Shown here: positions 32,274 through 39,010 of the stretch, piece by piece | How positions within the stretch are numbered: the first letter of the stretch is position 1 | How the letters are laid out: the number at the start of each line of letters is the position of its first letter | IMG/VR virus record: IMGVR_UViG_3300019889_000014 | Location: 1-64,000 of that record | Direction: 5' to 3' (one strand) | Source: a virus | Length of the DNA stretch: 64,000 bases | Position numbers and translations under genes: made by a program | The notes under the pieces: generated by a model | What the model was told of the DNA's origin: nothing | What the model saw: only the letters and a program-made list of their open reading frames with translations | Databases searched by the model: none

Positions 32274-32524
32274 TCGATTCGCCGTCAACGCCGCGCTTGA
32301 TGCACATTCTGATCGACACCGAATCTGATGTGTTCGAGGAGACGGTGGCCATCCTGCGCGAGCACTTCACCTTGAGCGTTGGGCAAGCCGTCAACATTGC
32401 CGGAACCTACGGCCTTGAAGTCGAGATAACGGGTCACGGCCTCGTCACTCTGCGCCGGCTGTTCGGTGACCGCCTGCATGAGGCGCCCTGGACGGCGCCG
32501 AAGATGGAGGAGCGGAAGCCATGA
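32270..32524 (+). CDS. hypothetical protein, 84 aa
   Basis: GTG start coupled to the YkgJ gene. The 84-residue alpha/beta product (HILIDTESDVFEETVAILRE) has no recognised family. Confidence 0.6.
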   Translation: MIDSPSTPRLMHILIDTESDVFEETVAILREHFTLSVGQAVNIAGTYGLEVEITGHGLVTLRRLFGDRLHEAPWTAPKMEERKP

Positions 32525-32766
32525 AGCAGATCGACAGCGTCTGGCTGGCCGTCGCCGAGCATCCCGACGAAGACATTGAGGGGATATGCGCCGTCCAGAT
32601 CGGCGACGAGTGGATGCCGCTGATCGCGGCCGACCCCGAGCGCCTGGAGTTCATCCGAGAGAAGGCTGCCGCCGTTGCCGCGATATCGGGTAAGCGGGTG
32701 AAGATCATCCGCCTGACCCAACGCGAGGAAGTCGAGATGTTCGACGGCCGGGGGGCGAAGCCATGA
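32521..32766 (+). CDS. hypothetical protein, 81 aa
   Basis: ATGA overlap. The 81-residue acidic alpha/beta product (SVWLAVAEHPDEDIEGICAV) has no recognised family. Confidence 0.6.
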   Translation: MKQIDSVWLAVAEHPDEDIEGICAVQIGDEWMPLIAADPERLEFIREKAAAVAAISGKRVKIIRLTQREEVEMFDGRGAKP

Positions 32767-32840
32767 CCGAGCGCGAGAGGTGGATGGCGGTGCTGTTCAT
32801 CGCCTGGTTCGTCTTCATGACGGTGCTGGTGCTGTCCTGA
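32763..32840 (+). CDS. membrane microprotein, 25 aa
   Basis: A 25-residue ORF held between an ATGA and a TGATG overlap. It has a charged start (MTERERW) and one hydrophobic helix (MAVLFIAWFVFMTVLVLS). Translation is likely from the coupling. Function unknown; compare 887 and 20186. Confidence 0.6.
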   Translation: MTERERWMAVLFIAWFVFMTVLVLS

Positions 32841-33121
32841 TGGCCAAGACCTTCGGCGACCTGGGGCTGCGCCCACGGGAACTCCAGGTGATCAAATGGT
32901 GCCTCTGGGCGCTGACCCAGGTCGAGAACGGGCACTACCTGTGCTCGCCCGGCCAGATCGCATCGGCCAAGCGGCTCGTTGCCAAGGGTTTCATCACCGA
33001 CGTGACCAGCGGGGCAGGGTTCATACCGCGCGTTCGCGGCGATGGCAGCGACGGGTGGTACGTGGTGAAGCTGACCGAGGAGAACATGGAGACCATGCGA
33101 AAGGAGGCGCCGAAGGCATGA
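32840..33121 (+). CDS. hypothetical protein, 93 aa
   Basis: TGATG coupling to the membrane microprotein. The 93-residue product looks like a winged-helix (LRPRELQVIKWCLWALTQVE, then SAKRLVAKGFITDV), with a final beta hairpin. DNA binding is possible. Confidence 0.6.
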   Translation: MAKTFGDLGLRPRELQVIKWCLWALTQVENGHYLCSPGQIASAKRLVAKGFITDVTSGAGFIPRVRGDGSDGWYVVKLTEENMETMRKEAPKA

Positions 33122-33456
33122 CGACCGAGGGGCCTCGATACAGCTACGTCCAAGGCATGAACCGAGCGGTCTACATCCTGGACGGCAAGCAGGCTATCGC
33201 CTGTGTCTATCGTGACCCGCAGACTGGCGAGGTTGGACAGGTTCGACGTGCCGACATGATCGTGACCATGCTTAACCGGCTTGCTCTGTTCGCCGCGCCT
33301 CCGGAAGGCACCATGGACCGCTTCGCCGAAGCCATCGGCGAGATGCTCGGCCAGTTCCGCGCCGTGGGCATGACCAAGGAGGCCATGGCCGAGGCGCTGG
33401 GCTTCGAGCTGGACGCCATCGCACATGAGATCGAAGCCGAGGAGGGAGAGTCATGA
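33118..33456 (+). CDS. hypothetical protein, 112 aa
   Basis: ATGA overlaps. The 112-residue protein begins with beta strands (SYVQGMNRAVYILDGKQAIA) and ends in a helical segment with HTH-like pattern (MTKEAMAEALGFELDAIAHE). No family recognised. Confidence 0.6.
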   Translation: MTTEGPRYSYVQGMNRAVYILDGKQAIACVYRDPQTGEVGQVRRADMIVTMLNRLALFAAPPEGTMDRFAEAIGEMLGQFRAVGMTKEAMAEALGFELDAIAHEIEAEEGES

Positions 33457-33905
33457 CCGACGACCTGATCTGGAGCGCGAACCGGGTCCGCGAGCTGCTG
33501 CAGCGGATTCACGGATACCTGGACGAGGAGGAGGCTGCGAAGCCGCCCCTTGGTCACCAGACGTACCACCCGCGCCACCCGACGACGATGCTGGCCGAGG
33601 CCGAGGACGTGATCGAAGACCTGGCCCTGCGCGCCGGGCTGTGGCCGCCGCCGCGCACCGTCCGCAAGACCGACTGGGACAAGGTCGAGGCGACGACCGA
33701 GGAGGAGATCGAACGCCAGATCAAGGAGGACGGCACCGAGCCGGAGTCGATGTTCCCTGACTGGTCACCAGAGAAGCACGTCGAGGCGGCGGCCCACCCG
33801 TCGATCACGTGCCCGAAATGCGGCCTGACCTCCTACAATCTGAACGACATCAAGCACCGGTTCTGCGCACGGTGCGGTTTCCATCAGGATTTCGAGCCAG
33901 GATAG
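33453..33905 (+). CDS. zinc-ribbon-terminated protein, 150 aa
   Basis: A 150-residue acidic protein. The last 35 residues hold CPKCGLTSYNLNDIKHRFCA then RCGFH, a complete zinc ribbon typical of phage proteins that recognise nucleic acid or RNA polymerase. The N-terminal part is helical. Confidence 0.65.
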   Translation: MTDDLIWSANRVRELLQRIHGYLDEEEAAKPPLGHQTYHPRHPTTMLAEAEDVIEDLALRAGLWPPPRTVRKTDWDKVEATTEEEIERQIKEDGTEPESMFPDWSPEKHVEAAAHPSITCPKCGLTSYNLNDIKHRFCARCGFHQDFEPG

Positions 33906-33909
33906 CCGG

Positions 33910-34641
33910 ATGCGCAGATACACCTATGCCATCGCCGACCTGCACGGACGAGCCGACCTCCTGGAGGAGGCGCTTGCCTCCATCGAAGCGCACGCGCCGT
34001 GGCCGAGCAAGGTCGTCTTCCTGGGCGACTACATCGACCGTGGCCCCAGCAGCCGCCAGATCATCGAGCGCCTGATGGGGGAGCCGCCGGCCGGCTGGAC
34101 CTGGATTTGCATCAAGGGGAATCACGAGGACATGGTGCGCCTGGTCCTGCGCGGCCAGGCCGACCTCGACTGGTGGATCGGCAATGGCGGCCGGCAGACG
34201 CTGGAGTCGTATGGGCACGAGCCGGGCGAGGAGTTGGACGCGACCATCATCCCGATCGCGCACCGGCACTGGCTCTACCATCTCCCGACGCTGCACATCG
34301 ATAAGCATCGGGTCTTCGTCCATGCCGGCGTCGATCCGATGGTCCCGCTTGGCCAGCAGGACGAGTTGACGCTGCTGTGGAGGCTCTACAACGACGACGA
34401 CGAGCGCGGCCACGGCAGCCGGCATGTCGTGCATGGGCATCACCAGTTCGCTCACGGCCCACTCCTCATGAAGGGCCGCAGCAACCTGGACACCTATGCC
34501 TGGCTGACGGGCCGGATCGTGGTCGCCGTTTTCGACGACGATGTCCCCGGCGGTCCCGTGGACCTCATCGTGATCGTCGGCGACCCGCACCCGGCGCGGG
34601 ACATGACCGCGCTGTTGGAGTGCGAACCAGAGGAGACGTGA
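33910..34641 (+). CDS. metallophosphoesterase (PPP-type phosphatase)
   Basis: A 243-residue calcineurin-like phosphatase: DLHG (10-13), GDYIDRG (39-45), GNHE (70-73), then VFVHAGVDP and VVHGHHQF. All metal ligands of the family are visible. It resembles the lambda-type serine/threonine phosphatase and diadenosine tetraphosphatase group. It could dephosphorylate host proteins or nucleotides. Confidence 0.92.
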   Translation: MRRYTYAIADLHGRADLLEEALASIEAHAPWPSKVVFLGDYIDRGPSSRQIIERLMGEPPAGWTWICIKGNHEDMVRLVLRGQADLDWWIGNGGRQTLESYGHEPGEELDATIIPIAHRHWLYHLPTLHIDKHRVFVHAGVDPMVPLGQQDELTLLWRLYNDDDERGHGSRHVVHGHHQFAHGPLLMKGRSNLDTYAWLTGRIVVAVFDDDVPGGPVDLIVIVGDPHPARDMTALLECEPEET

Positions 34642-34859
34642 TGACCAGCGCTGAAGACCCGCTATTCGTTCGGCAGCTCGAGGCTCAACTTTTCGCCTGC
34701 AAGACCACGGGCGAACGGACTGTGCTCTTGATGGCCTGGGTTACGGCTGGCGCCACGACGCTGGCCAACGAGAAGGGCCGCGCGTACACGCAGGTTCTCT
34801 TGAACAACCTGGCCGAATACATCGCCGACACCAGCCAGAATCCGGACTGGCCGACCTGA
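34641..34859 (+). CDS. hypothetical protein, 72 aa
   Basis: TGATG coupling with the phosphatase gene. The 72-residue helical product (KTTGERTVLLMAWVTAGATT) has no recognised family. Confidence 0.6.
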   Translation: MTSAEDPLFVRQLEAQLFACKTTGERTVLLMAWVTAGATTLANEKGRAYTQVLLNNLAEYIADTSQNPDWPT

Positions 34860-34875
34860 GCCACGGGAGATCGAC

Positions 34876-35157
34876 ATGCACACCAAGGACATCCTCGCCG
34901 CCGAACTGCGCAAGGCCGGCCTGAACGAAATGGCCGATCGCGCGGCGACCGGCTACTACCACGACTTCCTGTCGCCCCTGGCCGCGCCCTGCATGCAGTT
35001 GGCCGCCGACCTGGCTGATGCAGGCACGCCCGAGGCCATGGCCCTGCGCGCCCGGCATCTGAACGGCGAGTTCGATGCGACGATGGAGGAGTCGGAGGAG
35101 TGGGCCGCCGGTGCGGAGGGCCAGGCTGCGTTTGAAAGTCTGCTGCGGAAGGGGTAG
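34876..35157 (+). CDS. hypothetical protein, 93 aa
   Basis: ACGGGAGATCGAC precedes the ATG. The 93-residue acidic helical product (LRKAGLNEMADRAATGYYHD) is the last protein gene before the tRNA cluster, eight bases from the first tRNA. No family recognised. Confidence 0.6.
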   Translation: MHTKDILAAELRKAGLNEMADRAATGYYHDFLSPLAAPCMQLAADLADAGTPEAMALRARHLNGEFDATMEESEEWAAGAEGQAAFESLLRKG

Positions 35158-35165
35158 GATCTGCC

Positions 35166-35242
35166 AGCAGGATGGCGCAGCCCGGTAGCGCGTCAGGCTC
35201 ATAACCTGAAGGTCAGCGGTTCGAATCCGCTTCCTGCCTCCA
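35166..35242 (+). tRNA. tRNA-Met (CAU), initiator-like
   Basis: Full cloverleaf: acceptor AGCAGGA/TCCTGCC with an A1-C72 mismatch, D-stem GCGC/GCGC, anticodon stem TCAGG/CCTGA with loop CTCATAA, T-arm AGCGG-TTCGAAT-CCGCT, discriminator T and an encoded CCA. The unpaired 1-72 position and the D-loop AGCCCGGTA are initiator hallmarks. Initiators usually have C1-A72 rather than A1-C72, so formylation competence is uncertain. Confidence 0.88.
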
Positions 35243-35324
35243 GCCCGGTTGGCGGAATGGTAGACGCAGGCCCCTCAAGACGGCCCGCTTTGGCGTGGGA
35301 GTTCAAGTCTCTCACCGGGCACCA
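35243..35324 (+). tRNA. tRNA-Leu (CAA)
   Basis: Directly abuts the Met tRNA. Acceptor GCCCGGT/ACCGGGC, anticodon loop CTCAAGA (anticodon CAA), T-arm GGGAG-TTCAAGT-CTCTC, short class II variable arm CGC-TTTG-GCG, discriminator A and encoded CCA. The innermost anticodon-stem pair is a C-C mismatch. Confidence 0.85.
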
Positions 35325-35466
35325 GTTTTCGAGATGGGGTGCGCCGCAAGGCGCCGAGGAACCGGAGATAGCCGCGCCACCATGGCACTGACGCGGCGAA
35401 GGCAGCCGGGCCGAAGTGGGCACAGCCCAGCCCCGAGATGCTGCGGCACCGATCTCTCGGCGTCCG
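35325..35466. other. spacer between tRNA-Leu and the minus-strand tRNA-like element
   Basis: GC-rich spacer of about 140 bases with no supported gene, beginning with GTTTTCGAG after the tRNA-Leu CCA. Open frames through it look like translated tRNA context rather than proteins. Confidence 0.4.
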
Positions 35467-35537
35467 CGCCGGGACGGGATTTGAACCCAGCGTACTCGGC
35501 ATAAAGAGCCTAGGCGAAACCGCTTGCCTACCCGGCA
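35467..35537 (-). tRNA. degenerate tRNA-like sequence on the minus strand
   Basis: Minus strand: acceptor TGCCGGG/CCCGGCG pairs over 7 bp, the T-arm TGGG-TTCAAAT-CCCG is clear and a TAGGC/GCCTA D-like stem with GCGG loop is present. The anticodon arm pairs only as GGC/GCC around TCTTTAT, the connector is one base short, position 33 is not U in that reading, and no CCA is encoded. The anticodon cannot be assigned (UUU or UUA by different readings). Probably a decayed tRNA or a tRNA mimic. Confidence 0.4.
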
Positions 35538-35647
35538 ACGGAGTGCTTTTCACACCCGCAGCATCTGGCATTGTAGCATCTGCGGTGCTATACGGCCGCT
35601 ATGACCTACGCTCTGCGATACCGATCGAGTCGGTCCACCTTCTGATT

Positions 35648-35736
35648 GGAAGGGTGGCAGAGCGGTAATGCGTCAGCTTGCTAAGCTGTAGCCGGGGCCA
35701 GTCCCTGCGGGAGTTCGATCCTCCCCCCTTCCGCCA
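35648..35736 (+). tRNA. tRNA-Ser (GCU)
   Basis: Acceptor GGAAGGG/CCCTTCC, anticodon arm CAGC-TTGCTAA-GCTG (anticodon GCT), long variable arm, T-loop TTCGATC, discriminator G and encoded CCA. Confidence 0.9.
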
Positions 35737-35738
35737 AT

Positions 35739-35825
35739 GGAGGGCGCTGCCGGAATGGCTGGCAACTGGTCTTGAAAACCAGGGTGACGCTTGCGTTAGG
35801 GGTTCGATCCCTCCGCCCTCCTCCA
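35739..35825 (+). tRNA. tRNA-Ser (UGA)
   Basis: Two bases after the previous tRNA. Acceptor GGAGGGC/GCCCTCC, anticodon arm CTGGT-CTTGAAA-ACCAG (anticodon TGA), long variable arm, T-loop TTCGATC. The discriminator is T where bacterial serine tRNAs have G, which may weaken charging by SerRS. CCA encoded. Confidence 0.88.
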
Positions 35826-35834
35826 TCTCCCGTT

Positions 35835-35923
35835 GGGCGCCTTTCCCCTCACCGGGCTGTAAACCCGGCGCGTCGTCCGAGAGGGGTTGGCCGCGTGAGG
35901 TTCAAATCCTCGGGCGCCCACCA
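35835..35923 (+). tRNA. tRNA-Tyr-like (GUA) without a normal D-arm
   Basis: Acceptor GGGCGCC/GGCGCCC, perfect anticodon arm CCGGG-CTGTAAA-CCCGG (anticodon GTA), T-arm TGAGG-TTCAAAT-CCTCG, discriminator A and encoded CCA. Only ten bases (TTTCCCCTCA) separate acceptor and anticodon stems, too few for a D-arm, and the variable region is 27 nt. CCCCTC (35845-35850) is perfectly complementary to GAGGGG (35881-35886) in the variable region, so a tertiary helix could replace the D-arm. Confidence 0.65.
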
Positions 35924-36562
35924 TATACTGCGGTCGCCGCAGCGGCGTGGGAGCACCACGCGACGTTGCCGCCAGGGGACGCCCTGGCTCGCCCGCCAGC
36001 CGCCTTGTTGGCCGGGGTATATAAGTTGGGAGGCCGGGGGGAGCGAGATCCGGATGCTTTGCCCCCACACCCCTGTCCGGAGTAGCGACCGGCCTGTGGC
36101 TCTTGTATGGTGTGCTCGCCGTGGCGGCGTGGGAAGCAGACACGCGGCTCCAGGCGTGGCGGCCCAGACGCGCTCCGAGGCGGTGACGAAGCCCGAAGCC
36201 TGTCCACCCTGGCACCAGGGTGTCAAAATATCGGAAAATGGGCCTTGCCGGCGTAGCGCCCGGCCCGCGGCACACGAATTGGAGTCTAAATAGAATCCAA
36301 TAAGAATCCCATTTTAACCCGCTATTAACCCGGTTAAAACGGCTTGCGGTGACGGACCCGATACGGGTACATTCTCGGTGGCCCTCGGATGGTCTGGCCC
36401 CTTCTGCAACGTCCCCCCAAATCGCCGTTGCGGCTCCCAAGACCAGATCGCCGGGGGCGCCCTATCCCGGCGGTTGCGCCAGCAGCAGGTACGTCGGCCC
36501 TCAACCGGCCTCCGTATCTTTCCCAGCGCAGCCGCCGGGGCCAGCCCCCCTCCCCCACCCCG
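35924..36562. other. 640-bp region between tRNAs and lysis genes
   Basis: No supported gene: open frames on either strand are arginine/proline-rich shadows. It holds an AT-richer block around 36285-36340 with the dyad TTTTAACC / GGTTAAAA and repeated GGGTTAA on the minus strand, then operator-like site G. The rest is GC-rich with several small hairpins. This is where the leftward late transcript and the rightward early transcript should end, so terminators are expected, although none with a U-run is obvious. Confidence 0.45.
36344..36373 (+). promoter_or_regulatory. promoter-like element with operator-like site G
   Basis: Plus strand: -35 TTGCGG (36344-36349), 18-bp spacer, -10 TACATT (36368-36373). 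It overlaps GGACCC-GATAC-GGGTAC (36354-36370), a nearly perfect copy of the operator palindrome. No plus-strand protein gene follows, so the product may be an RNA antisense to the lysis genes, or the site may act only as a repressor-binding site. Confidence 0.5.
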
Positions 36563-36754
36563 TCAGCTCGGCTTGTTGGCCGGCGCCCAGTACACCACGA
36601 CGAAGCCGAGAACGGCGTTCGCCAGGCCGACAATCACGTATCCCCACCAGGGCATCTCGACCGTGGGTGGGACGATGATGGCCGTGGTGCCGACTCCGCC
36701 AACGCCGGCAGCGACCGCCCCGGCAATGGCCTTGCTGATCTTGGCGAGGTCCAT
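36563..36754 (-). CDS. putative holin
   Basis: A 63-residue protein with two hydrophobic segments (AIAGAVAAGVGGVGTTAIIV and YVIVGLANAVLGFVVVYW) separated by a short turn containing prolines, and a short polar tail. Size, topology and its place in the lysis cluster fit a class II holin. Last gene of the late operon. The assignment is by context rather than by family. Confidence 0.65.
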   Translation of the reverse strand: MDLAKISKAIAGAVAAGVGGVGTTAIIVPPTVEMPWWGYVIVGLANAVLGFVVVYWAPANKPS

Positions 36755-36756
36755 GA

Positions 36757-36942
36757 TCAGGTCTCCTTGATCTCGACGCTGCGGCTGCTGTGGATGCCGG
36801 TCGTCACCTCCTCGCCGCCGGCCAGTTCGGCGACCAGGGTGGTGACGGGCTCGCCGCCGTCCGGCGTGTCGACCGTGTAGACAGCGGCCTTGCGCTCATA
36901 GCCTTCGCCGTTGGTGTTCTTCACCGTGATCTGGATGGTCAT
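36757..36942 (-). CDS. hypothetical beta-rich protein, 61 aa
   Basis: A 61-residue protein (TIQITVKNTNGEGYERKAAV) that looks like a small all-beta domain. It lies between endolysin and holin genes. No family recognised. Confidence 0.6.
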   Translation of the reverse strand: MTIQITVKNTNGEGYERKAAVYTVDTPDGGEPVTTLVAELAGGEEVTTGIHSSRSVEIKET

Positions 36943-36945
36943 CGT

Positions 36946-37755
36946 CTATCTCCTGGGAGGCGTCGGCGCTTCCAGCAGCAGCGCCGCACGGGTGATGGGG
37001 CCTGCGATCCCGTCGGGGGTCAGGCCGTGGTCCTGCTGGAATGAGCGAATGGCTGCGGTGGTCTTCGGCCCCGGCCAGCCGTCAACCACGACGGGATAGC
37101 CGGCGAGCCCGAGCAGCGCCTGGATTTCGCAGACGGCGCCGCGCTGCACGCCCGAGAACACGTCGCGGGCCTGGCCGAGCTGGAGCGTGTAGGCCGCCAG
37201 CAGCTTGGTCTCGTACTTGTTGCGGAGGTAGGCCGGGCCGTTGTAGCGCCTGGCGAATTCCTTGAAGTCCTTCCGGCGCAAGGCGCCGACCAGGCCGGCC
37301 GAGCGGATGAAACGTGCGAAGGCGTGGATCTGCTCGTCCTCGCCCTCGCACATGTCGGCGACATAGGCTTCGATCGTCTCGTACCCGGCGAGGACGAAGT
37401 TGAACCCCATGATCTGGCCGAGGCCCCAGCTGCAGCTCTGCATGGCGGTGACCGGGCTCAGGTCCATGGCGAGGGCCAGCCGCTCATACTCGGCGGCGCC
37501 GCCCTCGTAGCCGCCGGCTGTCGGGCCTGAGATTTCCGGGGCGACCTGGTCGTACCGGCCGCTGGTCAGCCTGTGGAAGACATGGCGCTCGAACAGGATC
37601 TTGGGCCGTCCATCCGCCAGGAAGCCTTTGCCGGCCGCCTCGACCGTCACCACGGCCCGGACCACAGCTTCCTCGCATTCCAGGTCGTTGGCGATTTCGG
37701 CATAGATCGTCGCCGAGCGCGGCAGGGCCGCCCCCTCGAAACCGTCAGGGATCAT
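36946..37755 (-). CDS. endolysin: N-acetylmuramidase with peptidoglycan-binding domain
   Basis: The 269-residue protein has an N-terminal N-acetylmuramidase (DUF3380-type) domain: AVVTVEAAGKGFLADGRPKI with the probable catalytic Glu39, LFERHVFHRLTSG, QSCSWGLGQIMGFNFVLAGY and FARRYNGPAYL. A C-terminal peptidoglycan-binding repeat follows (residues about 205-262, VVVDGWPGPKTTAAIRSFQQ). It lacks a signal peptide, so it depends on a holin. It cleaves the glycan backbone at lysis. Confidence 0.92.
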   Translation of the reverse strand: MIPDGFEGAALPRSATIYAEIANDLECEEAVVRAVVTVEAAGKGFLADGRPKILFERHVFHRLTSGRYDQVAPEISGPTAGGYEGGAAEYERLALAMDLSPVTAMQSCSWGLGQIMGFNFVLAGYETIEAYVADMCEGEDEQIHAFARFIRSAGLVGALRRKDFKEFARRYNGPAYLRNKYETKLLAAYTLQLGQARDVFSGVQRGAVCEIQALLGLAGYPVVVDGWPGPKTTAAIRSFQQDHGLTPDGIAGPITRAALLLEAPTPPRR

Positions 37756-37782
37756 CGGTGTCTCGTCGTCAGGGGTTGCGGG

Positions 37783-38151
37783 CTACCGCTGCCCGAGAAT
37801 CCACAGCAAAACCATGGTGCCGGTGACCATGAAGGCCGCGACCAGGTAGGCGGCCACGCGCCGCCACAGGGACCACGATTCCCCGGCGAGGCTGCGCCGG
37901 GTTTCGTCCAGTTCTCGGAACGTGTCGAACGCCTTGGTTGTCTGCGCATCGCGCGCGACCGCCTGGTCGGCAAGGCGCTGCACCGCGAGGTTCAAGGTGT
38001 GCAGTTCCGTGGCGACCTTGGCGACCGAGCCGTTGATGGCCTCGAAATGCTTGTCGTGGCCGAGCAGCCGCGCCGCGATCGTGGCCGCAATCTCGCCCTC
38101 CTCCCGGCCCCGCTCGTAATCCGCGTTCTTGGGTCCGACGGGATCGGTCAT
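37783..38151 (-). CDS. lysis-region protein with C-terminal membrane helix, 122 aa
   Basis: A 122-residue protein with a long soluble helical part (EAINGSVAKVATELHTLNLA) and one C-terminal membrane helix (RVAAYLVAAFMVTGTMVLLW). It could be a spanin-like, holin or antiholin component; the sequence does not decide. Confidence 0.6.
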   Translation of the reverse strand: MTDPVGPKNADYERGREEGEIAATIAARLLGHDKHFEAINGSVAKVATELHTLNLAVQRLADQAVARDAQTTKAFDTFRELDETRRSLAGESWSLWRRVAAYLVAAFMVTGTMVLLWILGQR

Positions 38152-38155
38152 GGCG

Positions 38156-38695
38156 TTATTCCTGAACGGGGATGACGGTGACCGGCAGGCTGCCGCTGCT
38201 CCACACCTTGAGGTCGGGCATCTCGAAGGCGATGGTCGGCGTGGCGGTTTCGATCGCCACGAATTGCTGGAACGGCCAGCACCAGTTCCTGGGGATCGTC
38301 GTCAGCTTGATCCTGCCGCCGAGCGTCGCCGGGATCTGGACCAGGCTGGTCCGGCTGACATAGGTCGTACCGATCCGAGAGTCGCGCAGTGCTGGCGGGT
38401 CAACGTCCGGATCAATGATGACGGTCGGCAGCTGGATGATGCCCCCGACCTGGCCTTCGACGGTTCGGACGAGTTCGCCAGGGCAGTAGCGCCGCCGTGT
38501 GACGACCCATTGAAGGGTGAGAATGCGGGTCGCCGGGTCAAAGGCGCCGGCCTCCAGCCGCTCATAGACCACCGGCGGCGTGCGATCGGCCATCGCCAGC
38601 AGGATCAAGGCCGCGATGGCAACCAGCGGCCAGCCGATCATGATGACCATCCACCAGATCGGCTCGCGGTACCACGGGCTGCGCGTCACCCTCAT
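38156..38695 (-). CDS. membrane-anchored protein, 179 aa
   Basis: The start at 38695 (MRVTRSPWYREPIWWMVIMI) gives an N-terminal signal anchor (residues about 11-33) followed by a 145-residue beta-rich, presumably periplasmic domain. Lysis or superinfection exclusion is possible from context. No family recognised. Confidence 0.6.
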   Translation of the reverse strand: MRVTRSPWYREPIWWMVIMIGWPLVAIAALILLAMADRTPPVVYERLEAGAFDPATRILTLQWVVTRRRYCPGELVRTVEGQVGGIIQLPTVIIDPDVDPPALRDSRIGTTYVSRTSLVQIPATLGGRIKLTTIPRNWCWPFQQFVAIETATPTIAFEMPDLKVWSSGSLPVTVIPVQE

Positions 38696-38697
38696 GA

Positions 38698-38994
38698 TCA
38701 GGCACCCCGCTTGATGATCATGTTCCACATGGTCAAGACGAACGCGCCGATGCCGCTGGAGCCGATGATGCCCAGCAGCCAGACGGCCGGCCGCAACTGC
38801 TCCTTGGTGGCGCAGGCCGACACGTCCTGGCGAAGGTCGGCGATGTCGGTCTTGATCTGGGCCGTGCCGATGCGGCTCTCGGTTTCCAGGATCGTGACGC
38901 GCCGGCTCAGTTCCTGCAGCTCACGCACCACGTCCCGAAATTCAGACTGGTCGCTCGCCCGGCGCATCGGCCGGTCGTCGTCGCGGTCAGGCAT
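38698..38994 (-). CDS. coiled-coil protein with C-terminal membrane helix, 98 aa
   Basis: A 98-residue protein: Asp/Arg-rich start, a coiled coil (FRDVVRELQELSRRVTILET), then a C-terminal hydrophobic helix (AVWLLGIIGSSGIGAFVLTM). It resembles small phage proteins near holins that carry a haemolysin-like coiled coil. Probably lysis-related. Confidence 0.6.
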   Translation of the reverse strand: MPDRDDDRPMRRASDQSEFRDVVRELQELSRRVTILETESRIGTAQIKTDIADLRQDVSACATKEQLRPAVWLLGIIGSSGIGAFVLTMWNMIIKRGA

Positions 38995-39010
38995 CGCCGT
39001 TATCCGTCCT

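Noticed and set aside
35796-36440. 214-residue minus-strand frame over tRNA-Tyr and the spacer
   Set aside because: It translates tRNA sequence and low-complexity GC-rich DNA; no ribosome site or domain.
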